In this document: positions 36,214 to 45,031 of the stretch, piece by piece
How the letters are laid out: each line of letters starts with the position of its first letter
Numbering within the stretch: position 1 is the first letter of the stretch
Assembly (NCBI RefSeq): GCF_014901205.1
Contig: NZ_JACNMU010000001.1
Coordinates: 248,001-312,000, forward strand
Reading direction: 5' to 3'
DNA from: Meridianimarinicoccus sp. MJW13
GTDB lineage: Bacteria; Pseudomonadota; Alphaproteobacteria; Rhodobacterales; Rhodobacteraceae
DNA: 64,000 nt
Notes under the pieces: generated by a model
What the model saw: only the letters and a program-made list of their open reading frames with translations
Databases searched by the model: none
What the model was told of the DNA's origin: nothing
Position numbers and translations under genes: made by a program

Positions 36214-36773
36214 TATCCGACCTCTTTCATTGCATTCTGGAGGTTTGCGAGCTTGGCCGCGATCGACGTGTCGATCATCCGCGAGCCCACCTTGACTACA
36301 AGACCGCCGATGAGGCTTTCATCCACGGTCGCCTTGATCTTGATATCCTTGCCGATCTTCGCCTTCAGCGTTTCCGCAAGGCGTGCGGCCTGCGCGTCGG
36401 TCAGCGCGGCTGCCGATTTCACATCGGCGGTTACTTCGCCTTTTTCCTCGGCGATCATCTCGTGCAGGGCCGCGATCAGCTGCGGCAGCACGAACAGACG
36501 GCGTTTCGAAGCCATCAGGGCCAGCGTGTTGCTGGTCAGCGCCGACAGGCCCATTTTCCCGGCAAGCGCCACGATGGCATCCTGCTGTTCCTGGCGCGCA
36601 TACAGCGGCGACCGCACCATGGCCTCGAACTCGGCGCTTTCGCCAAGGGCGGCGCCCAGGGCATCCGCATCGGATTCTAGGGCCGCAAGCTGGCCTTCTT
36701 CTTTTGCCAGATCAAACATGGCAGTGGCATAGCGCTCGGCGATGCCTGAGGAGATCGAAGCTGGTTCGGACAC
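36213..36773 (-). CDS. atpH: F1 ATP synthase delta subunit
   Basis: A 186-residue peripheral-stalk subunit: [30 protein letters not shown] at the start and [31 protein letters not shown] at the end fit the OSCP/delta family. The GTG at 36773 (preceded by AAAGGGTGGAC) gives the normal length; the open frame extends 16 codons further without similarity. It is the first gene of atpHAGDC. The F0 genes are not in the window, which is typical of Rhodobacterales. Confidence 0.96.
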   Translation of the reverse strand: MSEPASISSGIAERYATAMFDLAKEEGQLAALESDADALGAALGESAEFEAMVRSPLYARQEQQDAIVALAGKMGLSALTSNTLALMASKRRLFVLPQLIAALHEMIAEEKGEVTADVKSAAALTDAQAARLAETLKAKIGKDIKIKATVDESLIGGLVVKVGSRMIDTSIAAKLANLQNAMKEVG

Positions 36774-37076
36774 GTCCACCCTTTCGATGTCGTTGGCCGG
36801 AACACACCCTGCGGGCGGCACCGGTCGGGGCCTGTGGCTCGTGTGCTCACGCAGCCGTCAAAATCAGCGCGGGTGTAGCAAAGCAGGTATTCACAGGCAA
36901 CAGCGCAACATGGCTCAGATTGCAGCAGAGCGCCAGAAAATAAGGGGGTTTGGGCGGGTGCGACGGTTTGTGCAATCCATGCAAACCAGACATGTCATTT
37001 CCCGGACAGCCCGATTGCCCGCTTCCGCCCCGTTTTCGAGACCTTGATTCTCATAATTATTTCTTCGAATACCGAG
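36774..37076. other. 303-bp gap upstream of atpH
   Basis: The gap between the atpH start and the end of the methyltransferase gene holds no gene I can support. It includes the presumed atp operon promoter near 36872-36900. Confidence 0.5.
36872..36900 (-). promoter_or_regulatory. Candidate atp operon promoter
   Basis: Reading leftward: -35 TTGCCT (36895-36900), 17-base spacer, -10 TACACC (36872-36877), about 99 bases before the atpH GTG. The match is moderate and purely sequence-based. Confidence 0.3.
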
Positions 37077-37838
37077 TCAGTCTTGCCCGGACCGTGTCGC
37101 CACCGGACGCGCCGGGGCCATGCCGCCCAGAACCCGGATCGGATCGGGCAGCGCGTCGCGCACCGCGTTGCCGGTGGGGCGGAAGACCTCCTTGCAGGCT
37201 TCCACCATCAGCACGCCGCCAGCATAGCGGTTGGACAGGCTTTGCCCGACACGCTCGCAGAACGGTCCGGCCTTCAGCCAGAACCGCTTGTGCGAGGGCG
37301 GCTGGAACAGGGCGACCTCGTGACGTTCGGCGGAAAACCCGTGGCGCTTCATCTGCGCTTCCAGCTGTCCCAGGCTGTAGGGCCGGCCATAGCCGAAGGG
37401 GGTCTGATCCGACCGCGCCCAGATCCCCGCCCGGTTCGGCACGATAAACAGGATGCGCCCGCCCGGCCCCAGCACCCGGCTGCATTCATCCAGCAACGCC
37501 GAGGGGTATTCCGAGGTTTCCAGCCCGTGCATCAGCACCAGCTTGTCGACCATGCCGGTGGGCAGCGGCCAGCGCGCGTCCTCGCACAGTACCGAGACAT
37601 TGGGCATCCCCGCCGGCCAGGGCATCACCCCCTGTGGCCCCGGCATCAGACCGACCACCCGCCGCGCATCCGCCAGATAAGGTCGCAAAAGCGGCACGGC
37701 AAAGCCGAAGCCCGCCACGGTCTGGCCCTTGGCCTCGGGCCACATTTCCAGAACCCGGTTGCGAATGGCGCGTTGGGCGGCCCGGCCCAGACGGGTCCGG
37801 TAGTAGAAGGTTTTCAGGTCCTGCACATCAAGATGCAT
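37077..37838 (-). CDS. Class I SAM-dependent methyltransferase
   Basis: A 253-residue protein with a Rossmann-like methyltransferase core. The SAM-binding region is degenerate ([15 protein letters not shown] in place of the usual GxGxG). Motifs II-III include [54 protein letters not shown]. It resembles the UbiE/type-11 family beside gloB in this order. The substrate is unknown. It is divergent from gloB with 63 bases between the starts, so they probably share a regulatory region. Confidence 0.82.
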   Translation of the reverse strand: MHLDVQDLKTFYYRTRLGRAAQRAIRNRVLEMWPEAKGQTVAGFGFAVPLLRPYLADARRVVGLMPGPQGVMPWPAGMPNVSVLCEDARWPLPTGMVDKLVLMHGLETSEYPSALLDECSRVLGPGGRILFIVPNRAGIWARSDQTPFGYGRPYSLGQLEAQMKRHGFSAERHEVALFQPPSHKRFWLKAGPFCERVGQSLSNRYAGGVLMVEACKEVFRPTGNAVRDALPDPIRVLGGMAPARPVATRSGQD

Positions 37839-37901
37839 TGCACAGCTCCATCCGCAGGGCGTAGCGTCGTGGAAACATTACCGCATCACTCCAGGAACAC
37901 C

Positions 37902-38669
37902 ATGCCCCTTGAACTCGTCACCGTGCCCTGTCTTTCCGACAACTATGCCTACATCCTTCACGATGCGGACAGCGGGGCTACGGCCGTGGCGGATGTGCCC
38001 GACGCCATGGCGGTCGAGGCCGCGCTGAAAAACCTCGGGTGGACTTTGAGCCATATCCTGGTGACCCACCACCATGATGACCATATTGGCGGGGTCGACG
38101 CCCTGCGCGCCGCCACGGGTGCCAAGGTCGTCGGCAACGCCGCCGATGCCAGCCGCCTGCCCCGACTCGACATCTCGGTCAGTCCCGGCGATCGGCTGGA
38201 ATTCGGCACCGATACACTTGAGATTCTGGATGTCTCCGGCCACACGATCGGGCATATCGCCTATTTCTTCGGCAACGCCCATGTTCTGCTGTCCGGCGAC
38301 AGCCTGATGGCCTTGGGCTGCGGGCGCCTGTTCGAAGGCACGCCGGCGCAGATGCACGCCAGCCTGACACGCATGGCCGCCCTGCCCGATGACACGAAAA
38401 TCTGTTCGGGGCATGAATATACACAAGCCAACGCCCGCTTTGCCCTGAGCGTCCATCCGGACAACGCCGCCCTGAAAGCCCGTGCCGAAAAGGTGAACCT
38501 GCTGCGAAAAGACGGTCACCCCACGGTTCCCACCACTTTGGCCGAAGAAAAAGCCACCAACCCGTTTCTGCGCACGGACGACCCGGCCATCCGCCGTCTG
38601 CTGGGGATGGAATCGGCAACAAACACTGAGGTTTTTGCCGAGATACGCGCCCGCAAGGATCGCTTCTGA
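37902..38669 (+). CDS. gloB: Hydroxyacylglutathione hydrolase (glyoxalase II)
   Basis: A 255-residue metallo-beta-lactamase-fold hydrolase converting S-lactoylglutathione to lactate and glutathione, the second glyoxalase step. The metal motif is ILVTHHHDDHIGG (THHHDDH). SGHTIGHIAYFF and LLSGDSLMALGCGRLFEGTP supply further ligands, and the C-terminal glutathione-binding region includes NPFLR. The ATG at 37902 follows CCAGGAACACC. The glyoxalase I gene is not in the window. Confidence 0.95.
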   Translation: MPLELVTVPCLSDNYAYILHDADSGATAVADVPDAMAVEAALKNLGWTLSHILVTHHHDDHIGGVDALRAATGAKVVGNAADASRLPRLDISVSPGDRLEFGTDTLEILDVSGHTIGHIAYFFGNAHVLLSGDSLMALGCGRLFEGTPAQMHASLTRMAALPDDTKICSGHEYTQANARFALSVHPDNAALKARAEKVNLLRKDGHPTVPTTLAEEKATNPFLRTDDPAIRRLLGMESATNTEVFAEIRARKDRF

Positions 38670-38783
38670 AGGGGCCGATTGCCCCCCGCTCACGCCCCGG
38701 AAACACGCCCCGGTGCCAAGAGGTTGAAGAAAAAACACTTGAAGACGCTGTCAGAAAACCAAAACTTAAACCTGTGAGCCCAC

Positions 38784-38809
38784 GGTCGAAGCGGGTTTAC
38801 CCTTCGACC
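38784..38809 (+). promoter_or_regulatory. Hairpin in the clpA leader
   Basis: GGTCGAAG (38784-38791) pairs perfectly with CTTCGACC (38802-38809) around a 10-base loop, ending 9 bases before the AAGGAG ribosome site of clpA. It could affect translation or be an operator. Confidence 0.4.
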
Positions 38810-38831
38810 CAATGTGAAAGGAGCACGCCAC

Positions 38832-41159
38832 GTGCCGTCGTTTTCCAACACACTAGAGCAGGCAATTCATGCGGCACTGGCCATGGCCAACACCCGCCGT
38901 CACGAGCTGGCGACCCTGGAGCATCTGCTGCTCGCCCTGATCGACGAACCCAATGCCGCCAAGGTCATGCAGGCCTGCGGTGTGGATCTGGACGTGCTGA
39001 AAGCCACCCTTGAAACCTTCATCGACGAGGAACTGACCTCGCTCGTGACCGAGGTGGAGGGGTCCGAAGCCGTGCCCACCGCCGCGTTCCAGCGGGTGAT
39101 CCAGCGCGCGGCGATCCATGTGCAGTCCTCGGGCCGCACCGAAGTGACCGGCGCCAACGTGCTGGTGGCGATCTTCGCCGAACGCGAAAGCAACGCCGCC
39201 TTCTTCCTGCAGGAACAGGACATGACCCGCTATGACGCGGTGAATTTCATCGCCCATGGCGTGGCCAAGGATCCCAGCTATGGCGAGGCGCGCCCGGTGA
39301 CCGGGGCCAGCGACTATGAAGAAGAGGTTGCGCAGGCCGCCCCGGAAGCCGAAGCCAAGGATTCCGCGCTGGCCAAATACTGCGTGGACCTGAACGCGAA
39401 ATCCGCCAAGGGCGATGTCGATCCGCTGATCGGCCGCGACCAGGAGGTCGAGCGTTGCATCCAGGTGCTTTGCCGCCGCCGCAAGAACAACCCGCTGCTG
39501 GTGGGCGACCCCGGTGTCGGCAAGACCGCCATCGCCGAGGGGCTGGCGCGCAAGATCGTGCAGGGCGAAACGCCTGAAGTGCTGTCCGGGGCCACCATCT
39601 ATTCGCTCGACATGGGGGCGCTGCTGGCCGGCACCCGCTATCGCGGCGATTTCGAGGAACGGCTCAAGGCGGTGGTGTCGGAACTGGAAGACCACCCCGA
39701 CGCGGTGCTGTTCATCGACGAGATTCACACGGTGATCGGCGCCGGGGCCACCTCGGGCGGGGCGATGGATGCCTCCAACCTGCTGAAGCCGGCGTTGCAG
39801 GGCGGCAAGCTGCGCTGCATGGGCTCCACCACCTACAAGGAATTCCGCCAGCATTTCGAAAAGGACCGCGCGTTGAGCCGCCGGTTCCAGAAAATCGACG
39901 TGTCGGAGCCTTCGGTGGAAGACACCGTGAAGATCCTCAAGGGCCTGAAACCCTATTTCGAGGAACATCACGAGATCAAATATACCAGCGATGCGATCCG
40001 CACTGCGGTGGAACTTTCGGCGCGCTACATCAACGATCGGAAACTGCCGGACAAGGCCATCGACGTGATTGACGAGGCCGGCGCGGCGCAGCATCTGGTC
40101 GCCGAAAGCCGCCGCCGCAAGACCATCGGCGCGAAAGAGATCGAGGCCGTCGTCGCCAAGATCGCCCGCATCCCGCCGAAGAACGTCTCGAAAGACGATG
40201 CCGAGGTGTTGCGCGATCTGGAAACCACGCTCAAGCGGGTGGTTTTCGGGCAGGACGAAGCCATCGTGGCGCTGTCCTCGGCGATCAAGCTGGCCCGCGC
40301 CGGTCTGCGTGAGCCCGAGAAGCCCATCGGCAACTACCTGTTTGCCGGCCCCACCGGCGTCGGCAAGACCGAAGTCGCACGGCAACTGGCCGACAGCCTG
40401 GGCGTCGAACTGCTGCGTTTCGACATGTCGGAATACATGGAGAAACACGCGGTCAGCCGTCTGATCGGTGCTCCTCCGGGGTACGTCGGCTTCGACCAGG
40501 GCGGCATGCTGACCGATGGCATCGACCAGCATCCGCATTGCGTGCTGCTGCTGGACGAGATCGAAAAGGCGCATCCGGATGTCTACAACATCCTGCTGCA
40601 GGTGATGGATCACGGCAAACTGACCGACCACAATGGCCGGCAGGTGGATTTCTCGAACGTGATCCTGATCATGACCTCGAACGCCGGGGCCGCCGAACAG
40701 GCCAAGGCCGCCATCGGTTTCGGCCGCGACCGCCGCGAGGGCGAGGATACCGCCGCCATCGAACGAACCTTCACGCCGGAATTCCGCAACCGGCTGGACG
40801 CGGTGATCAGCTTCCGTCCGCTGCCGCAGGAGGTCATCCTGCAGGTGGTCGAGAAGTTCGTGCTGCAGCTTGAAGCCCAGCTCATGGATCGCAACGTCAC
40901 CATCGAGCTGTCTCCGGCGGCGACCGCTTGGCTGGCCGAGAAGGGCTATGATGACAAGATGGGCGCCCGCCCGCTGGGCCGTGTGATCCAGGAATACATC
41001 AAGAAGCCGCTGGCCGAGGAACTGCTTTTCGGCAAGCTGGCCAAGGGCGGCGTGGTCCTTGTGACCGTGGAAGACGGCGCACTGAAACTGACCAGCGAGC
41101 CACCGGAAAAGGCGCGCCTGTCCAACGACAAGCGCCCGCCGCTGCTGACCGCGGATTGA
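38832..41159 (+). CDS. clpA: ATP-dependent Clp protease ATP-binding subunit ClpA
   Basis: A 775-residue AAA+ unfoldase feeding proteins to ClpP. The N-domain (residues 1-150: SFSNTLEQAIHAALAMANTRRHELATLEHLLLALIDEP) binds ClpS. The first AAA+ module has GDPGVGKTAIAEGLARKI, and the second has GPTGVGKTEVARQLADSLG. LIGAPPGYVGFDQGG and MDHGKLTDHNGRQVDF follow. The IGL/IGF-type ClpP loop region is near residue 620. The GTG at 38832 has AAGGAG 8 bases upstream and matches the family start. clpS lies about 20 kb away, so the usual clpSA pair is split. Confidence 0.97.
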   Translation: MPSFSNTLEQAIHAALAMANTRRHELATLEHLLLALIDEPNAAKVMQACGVDLDVLKATLETFIDEELTSLVTEVEGSEAVPTAAFQRVIQRAAIHVQSSGRTEVTGANVLVAIFAERESNAAFFLQEQDMTRYDAVNFIAHGVAKDPSYGEARPVTGASDYEEEVAQAAPEAEAKDSALAKYCVDLNAKSAKGDVDPLIGRDQEVERCIQVLCRRRKNNPLLVGDPGVGKTAIAEGLARKIVQGETPEVLSGATIYSLDMGALLAGTRYRGDFEERLKAVVSELEDHPDAVLFIDEIHTVIGAGATSGGAMDASNLLKPALQGGKLRCMGSTTYKEFRQHFEKDRALSRRFQKIDVSEPSVEDTVKILKGLKPYFEEHHEIKYTSDAIRTAVELSARYINDRKLPDKAIDVIDEAGAAQHLVAESRRRKTIGAKEIEAVVAKIARIPPKNVSKDDAEVLRDLETTLKRVVFGQDEAIVALSSAIKLARAGLREPEKPIGNYLFAGPTGVGKTEVARQLADSLGVELLRFDMSEYMEKHAVSRLIGAPPGYVGFDQGGMLTDGIDQHPHCVLLLDEIEKAHPDVYNILLQVMDHGKLTDHNGRQVDFSNVILIMTSNAGAAEQAKAAIGFGRDRREGEDTAAIERTFTPEFRNRLDAVISFRPLPQEVILQVVEKFVLQLEAQLMDRNVTIELSPAATAWLAEKGYDDKMGARPLGRVIQEYIKKPLAEELLFGKLAKGGVVLVTVEDGALKLTSEPPEKARLSNDKRPPLLTAD

Positions 41160-41180
41160 TCCCGCAGCCCTTCGACACAA

Positions 41181-41210
41181 AAAAACCCCCGCCATCGCGC
41201 GGGGGTTTTT
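41181..41210. terminator. Bidirectional Rho-independent terminator
   Basis: AAAAACCCCCGC and GCGGGGGTTTTT pair around a six-base loop, with A and T tracts on both sides. It serves clpA from the left and the MotB-like gene from the right. Confidence 0.9.
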
Positions 41211-41271
41211 CATTTTGGGAGGACCTTAACGTCATGCGCCTACGACCAAAGGCGGCCGGCGTCGCCCGGCC

Positions 41272-43122
41272 CTAGCGCTCCGTCAGTTTCAACTCGATCC
41301 GCCGGTTGCGCGCCCGCGCCTCGGGCGTGTCGCGCGGATCGACGGGCTGGTATTCACCAAATCCGGTGGCGGCCAGTCGCTGGGGCGGAAAGCCGAAGGC
41401 ATCGACCATGAAGCGCACCACCGACAGGGCCCGCGCCTGGCTGAGTTCCCAGTTGTCCTGATAGCTGCCGCCCGAAATCGGGATGTTGTCCGTGTGCCCA
41501 TCGACCCGGATCACCCAGTTGATCTCGGGCGGGATGATTGCGGCCACGTCCTGCAGCAGCTGGGCGATCTTGGCAATTTCGCCGCGCCCCTCGGTGGACA
41601 GAACCGCCGAGCCGGAAGCAAACAGCACTTCTGACGAGAACACGAAGCGATCCCCGACGACGCGGACGCCCTCCTGATCCCCCAGCAGATCCTTCAGCAG
41701 GCCGAAGAACTCGGACCGGTAGTTCTCAAGCTCTTTCTTCTCGGCCTCGACCCGCGCCCGCTCTGCCGCTTCCAGTTGCGCCGCACGCAGGGCCTCGGCC
41801 TCGGCGCGCCTGGCCTCGGACGCCGCCTGTGCCAGCGCCGCGTTCAGACGCCCGCCCAGATTCTCCAACTGGATCTGCGAAGCACTGTCACGTGCCTCGG
41901 CATCGTCCAGCAGCGCCTGCAGTTTGCCCAATTCATCCTGCAAGCCGGTCAATTGCGCGTTCAGCAAGGCCAACCGCCGCTGATCCGCGGTCGAGACCTC
42001 TTCCATCTCGGTGATCTGGCCGCGTGCCTGCGCCAGCAAGCGCGCCTGACGCTCGGTTTCGCTGAGCAGTGCCTCGGCTCCGGCTTCCGCCACGGCCCGC
42101 GCGGCCAAAGCAGCGGCCAGCTTGTCGCGTAGATCGTCCTGGCTTTCTCCGGCCCGGTCCAGTTCGGCGCGCAGCGCCTCCAATGCCGCCTCGGCAGTAT
42201 CCAGCGCGCCGACATTCTCCTGCCCCTGCAACAGGGCTGCGGCAAGCTGCGCCTCAAGATCGTCGCGGGCTTCCCGCGCCGCGGCCAGCAGGGTCAGGGT
42301 GTCTTCCGCTTCTTTCCGCTGCGCCTCCAGCGACAGGGTCATGGCGGTCAGTTCCGCATCCGAGTTGCGCAGCCGTTCGCGCAGCGCCTCCGCCGCCGCG
42401 ACCTCGGCCAGACGGGCGGCTTCTTCTTCGCTCAGGGCGGTTTGGGTTTCGGCCAGATTTTCAGCCAGGGCAGCCCGCTTTGCTTCGGTCAGCTCCAGTT
42501 GCGCCGCCGTGTCCTCGGTCTCGCGGCGCAGATCGGCAACCAGGGCCTCCAGGGCCTCGCGCCGGGCCGCTGCCAGCCGCGCGGCTTCGACCCCGGCGTC
42601 GACCTCCTGCCGAGCGGCGGCCAGCGCCAGTTCCAGCGCGCTGCGTTGGTCATCCAGCGCGTCAACCTCGCCTTCCAGATCGCCGATGCGCTGCTGATCG
42701 GTGGCGCGATCGGCCAGCAAGACGGCCACCTGCGCCTCGTAATCGGAAATCGCGGTGCGTGCCTGCGCGATGACATTGTTGCGCCGTTCGATTTCCGTGG
42801 ACAGCGTGTCGATCAGCCGAGCCTGGAATTCCTCGTTGGTCTCGGTCTCCTGCAACTCCAATCCCAGCTCGGCAAGGTCTTCTTCCAGCTCGAAACTGCG
42901 CTGCTGCTCGGTCCCCAATGCGACGGCCAGTTGATCCAGCTCTCGCGACAGCCGGTCAAGCTGGCTTTCCTGCCCGGTGATGGTTTCGGTCTGGATCGAC
43001 TGCACCACCATGAAGATGGTCAGCACGAAGATCAGCACCAGCAGCAGCGCCGTCATCGCATCGACGAAGCCGGGCCAGATGTTGGCCTCGAACCGACGTC
43101 CGCTGCGGCGGCTCAGCGCCAT
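41272..43122 (-). CDS. MotB/OmpA-domain protein with a very long coiled-coil stalk
   Basis: A 616-residue protein anchored by one N-terminal membrane helix (residues 22-40, TALLLVLIFVLTIFMVV). It is preceded by PGFVDAM, whose Asp21 is placed like the proton-accepting Asp of MotB and TolR-type stators. Residues 45-455 are almost purely coiled coil, rich in Ala, Glu, Leu, Arg and Gln. The C-terminal OmpA-like peptidoglycan-binding domain runs from about 480 (VIRVDGHTDNIPISGGSYQDNWELSQARALSVVRFM). Real MotB proteins are only about 300 residues with a short linker. It follows a MotA/ExbB-like gene three bases away and is surely its partner. The cargo is unknown. Confidence 0.85.
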   Translation of the reverse strand: MALSRRSGRRFEANIWPGFVDAMTALLLVLIFVLTIFMVVQSIQTETITGQESQLDRLSRELDQLAVALGTEQQRSFELEEDLAELGLELQETETNEEFQARLIDTLSTEIERRNNVIAQARTAISDYEAQVAVLLADRATDQQRIGDLEGEVDALDDQRSALELALAAARQEVDAGVEAARLAAARREALEALVADLRRETEDTAAQLELTEAKRAALAENLAETQTALSEEEAARLAEVAAAEALRERLRNSDAELTAMTLSLEAQRKEAEDTLTLLAAAREARDDLEAQLAAALLQGQENVGALDTAEAALEALRAELDRAGESQDDLRDKLAAALAARAVAEAGAEALLSETERQARLLAQARGQITEMEEVSTADQRRLALLNAQLTGLQDELGKLQALLDDAEARDSASQIQLENLGGRLNAALAQAASEARRAEAEALRAAQLEAAERARVEAEKKELENYRSEFFGLLKDLLGDQEGVRVVGDRFVFSSEVLFASGSAVLSTEGRGEIAKIAQLLQDVAAIIPPEINWVIRVDGHTDNIPISGGSYQDNWELSQARALSVVRFMVDAFGFPPQRLAATGFGEYQPVDPRDTPEARARNRRIELKLTER

Positions 43123-43125
43123 GGA

Positions 43126-44322
43126 TCAGCGCCCCGCCCCGTTGGGGTCGGCGGCAATCTCGATCACGCGGGTCAGCCGGGCCAGATCGCGGCGCAATTC
43201 GGTGGTGCTTTCCTGCCGCCCGGCGGTGAGTTCTTCTAGGATCTTCAGAAGCTGCACGTCGATGGACCGCAGCCGCGACCGGGTTTCAGCCTCCAGCGCG
43301 TCCTTTTCGCCAGCGGGCTTGGCGGTGACCGTGTTGATCGCCTCGATCAGGTTTTCCTGCCCCTGCGCGATGCGGTTCAGCGCCGTGGTCATATGCGCGT
43401 CTTCGGACACCCGCGTCGCCAACTTCTCGACCGAGGCCGCGATCTCGCCCAATCGCGCATCCACCGCCGCGCGGCTCTGGTCGCTTTCGATGAAGGTGGT
43501 GTTGAGCGCGTCGAACTGCTCGGTCATCTGATCCATCAGCGTGGCCAGCATCGAGTTTTCGGCGCTCATCTCGCCTTCGCTGTCACCGGCCGAGAATCCG
43601 ACGCGGGTGATGGTCGAAAGCCATTCCTCAAGCTCGCGGTAGAAGCGGTTCTGCCCGTGGCCCGCGAACAGCTCCAGCAGGCCCACCACCAGCGAGCCTG
43701 CAAGCCCCAGCAACGACGAGGCAAAGGCCGTGCCCATGCCGCCCAACTGCTGTTCCAGACCGCCGATCAGCCGCCCGAACACCTCGGTCGAGCTTTCGGT
43801 TTCCGACGGCGCCAGCGAGCGGATGGTGTCCACCACCGCCGGGATGGTCGTGGCCAGACCATAGAACGTGCCCAGAAGGCCCAGGAAAATCAGAAGGTTG
43901 ACGATATAGCGCGTGATGTCGCGCGCCTCGTCCAGCCGGGTGGCCACGGAATCGAGGATCGAACGCGCCGAGGACGCCCCAATCTGCATCCGCGCCCCGC
44001 GCGTCCGCAACAAGGCCGCCAGCGGCGCCAGCATGCGCGGCGGGCGCTGGATGTCGAAACCGGGACGGTCGCGGGCAAAATCCTGAATCCAGTTTGCCGC
44101 CGAGAACAATTGCGCCACCTGCCAGAAGCAGGCGGCAACGCCGACCACGAAGACCACGCCGATGGTGCCGTTCAGCCACGGGTTGGCGGCAAAGACCGGC
44201 GACACCCGTGGATAGGCCACGTAAACGCCGATGCCGAAGGCCGCCATCACGATCACCATCGACAGAATCTGGCGCACCGGCTGGGAAAACTGCGCCCTGA
44301 CCTCCCGCGTTGTGATCGCCAT
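43126..44322 (-). CDS. MotA/TolQ/ExbB-like proton channel family protein
   Basis: A 398-residue membrane protein with four predicted membrane helices, around residues 18-37, 49-70, 139-163 and 195-220. The signature segments YIVNLLIFLGLLGTFYGLATTIPAVVDTIRSL and GMGTAFASSLLGLAGSLVVGLLELFAG resemble the pore-lining helices of MotA/ZorA-type channel subunits. A cytoplasmic helical tail follows (TTALNRIAQGQENLIEAINTV). It sits directly upstream of the MotB-like stalk protein and is probably its ion-channel partner. The ATG at 44322 is preferred over a start 19 codons upstream, where the frame looks non-coding. Confidence 0.85.
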   Translation of the reverse strand: MAITTREVRAQFSQPVRQILSMVIVMAAFGIGVYVAYPRVSPVFAANPWLNGTIGVVFVVGVAACFWQVAQLFSAANWIQDFARDRPGFDIQRPPRMLAPLAALLRTRGARMQIGASSARSILDSVATRLDEARDITRYIVNLLIFLGLLGTFYGLATTIPAVVDTIRSLAPSETESSTEVFGRLIGGLEQQLGGMGTAFASSLLGLAGSLVVGLLELFAGHGQNRFYRELEEWLSTITRVGFSAGDSEGEMSAENSMLATLMDQMTEQFDALNTTFIESDQSRAAVDARLGEIAASVEKLATRVSEDAHMTTALNRIAQGQENLIEAINTVTAKPAGEKDALEAETRSRLRSIDVQLLKILEELTAGRQESTTELRRDLARLTRVIEIAADPNGAGR

Positions 44323-44385
44323 ATGCCCGCCTCTTTCCTTGGTGTTGTGCAGCATAGGAAGCCGCCGTCTGGCTGCCAACCGGTT

Positions 44386-44967
44386 TTAAGTGCCCGTGGT
44401 TGCGCGCAATTCCGCCACGCGCGCCTCAAGCCAGTCCAGTTCGGGGTCGCGCAGGCCCAATTCACGCAGATGGCTGGCGGTGTTGGTCAGATACTCGTGA
44501 TTGGGACCGCGCCCGCCGACGGCCCGGGCGATGACCTGCGCCTGTTCCTCAAGCGGCAGCGCACCGCAATACTGCACGTGGTCGGGGTCGATCACATAGG
44601 TCACGGCTTTTGCCACACGCCCGTCGCGCAGGCGGATCTCAAGGTACTTTTCCAGATAGGCCGACGAGATCAATTCCCGCGCGCGCAATTCGTCCAGGGT
44701 TTGCTCGGCATGATCGGGGTCCACGCGAAAGGCCACCCCGGCGCAGGTGGCCGCAGTCCCCTCATCCAGCGCCAGCACCAGCCCCGGTGCCGCCTCGGTG
44801 CCGCGATGATGGATCGACCGCATACAGAACGACCTGTGATAGCCGCTCAGATCCGCCAGCACCCGCTCGGCCACCGGAAAGCCGGGGTTCCACACCAGCG
44901 AGCCATAGCCGAAGACCCAGAACGGCGTCGGGGGTTCGGCAAGCAGGATGGCGGCGGTGTTGATCAT
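44386..44967 (-). CDS. Gamma-glutamylcyclotransferase (ChaC-like)
   Basis: A 193-residue protein with the glycine-rich glutathione-binding signature FWVFGYGSLVWNPGFP, followed by RSFCMRSIHHRGTEAAPGLVLALDEG and the catalytic acidic region DELRARELISSAYLEKYLEIRL. ChaC enzymes degrade glutathione to 5-oxoproline and Cys-Gly. The ATG at 44967 gives the usual N-terminus; the longer frame upstream has no similarity. It is divergent from a DUF2125 gene. Confidence 0.88.
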   Translation of the reverse strand: MINTAAILLAEPPTPFWVFGYGSLVWNPGFPVAERVLADLSGYHRSFCMRSIHHRGTEAAPGLVLALDEGTAATCAGVAFRVDPDHAEQTLDELRARELISSAYLEKYLEIRLRDGRVAKAVTYVIDPDHVQYCGALPLEEQAQVIARAVGGRGPNHEYLTNTASHLRELGLRDPELDWLEARVAELRATTGT

Positions 44968-45031
44968 GGTCTGGCCCTTCTGGTTCGCGTCGTTGTAAAC
45001 ACACAAGCAACTGTGCGGAAAAGGGCTGCCA

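Noticed and set aside
38738-38770. Heat-shock (RpoH) promoter before clpA
   Set aside because: A CTTGAA box is present, but no acceptable -10 element follows at the right spacing.
41272-44322. Zorya-type antiphage system
   Set aside because: No helicase or nuclease effector gene (ZorC, ZorD or ZorE) is adjacent; neighbours are clpA and metabolic genes, and the long tail is on the B, not the A, subunit.
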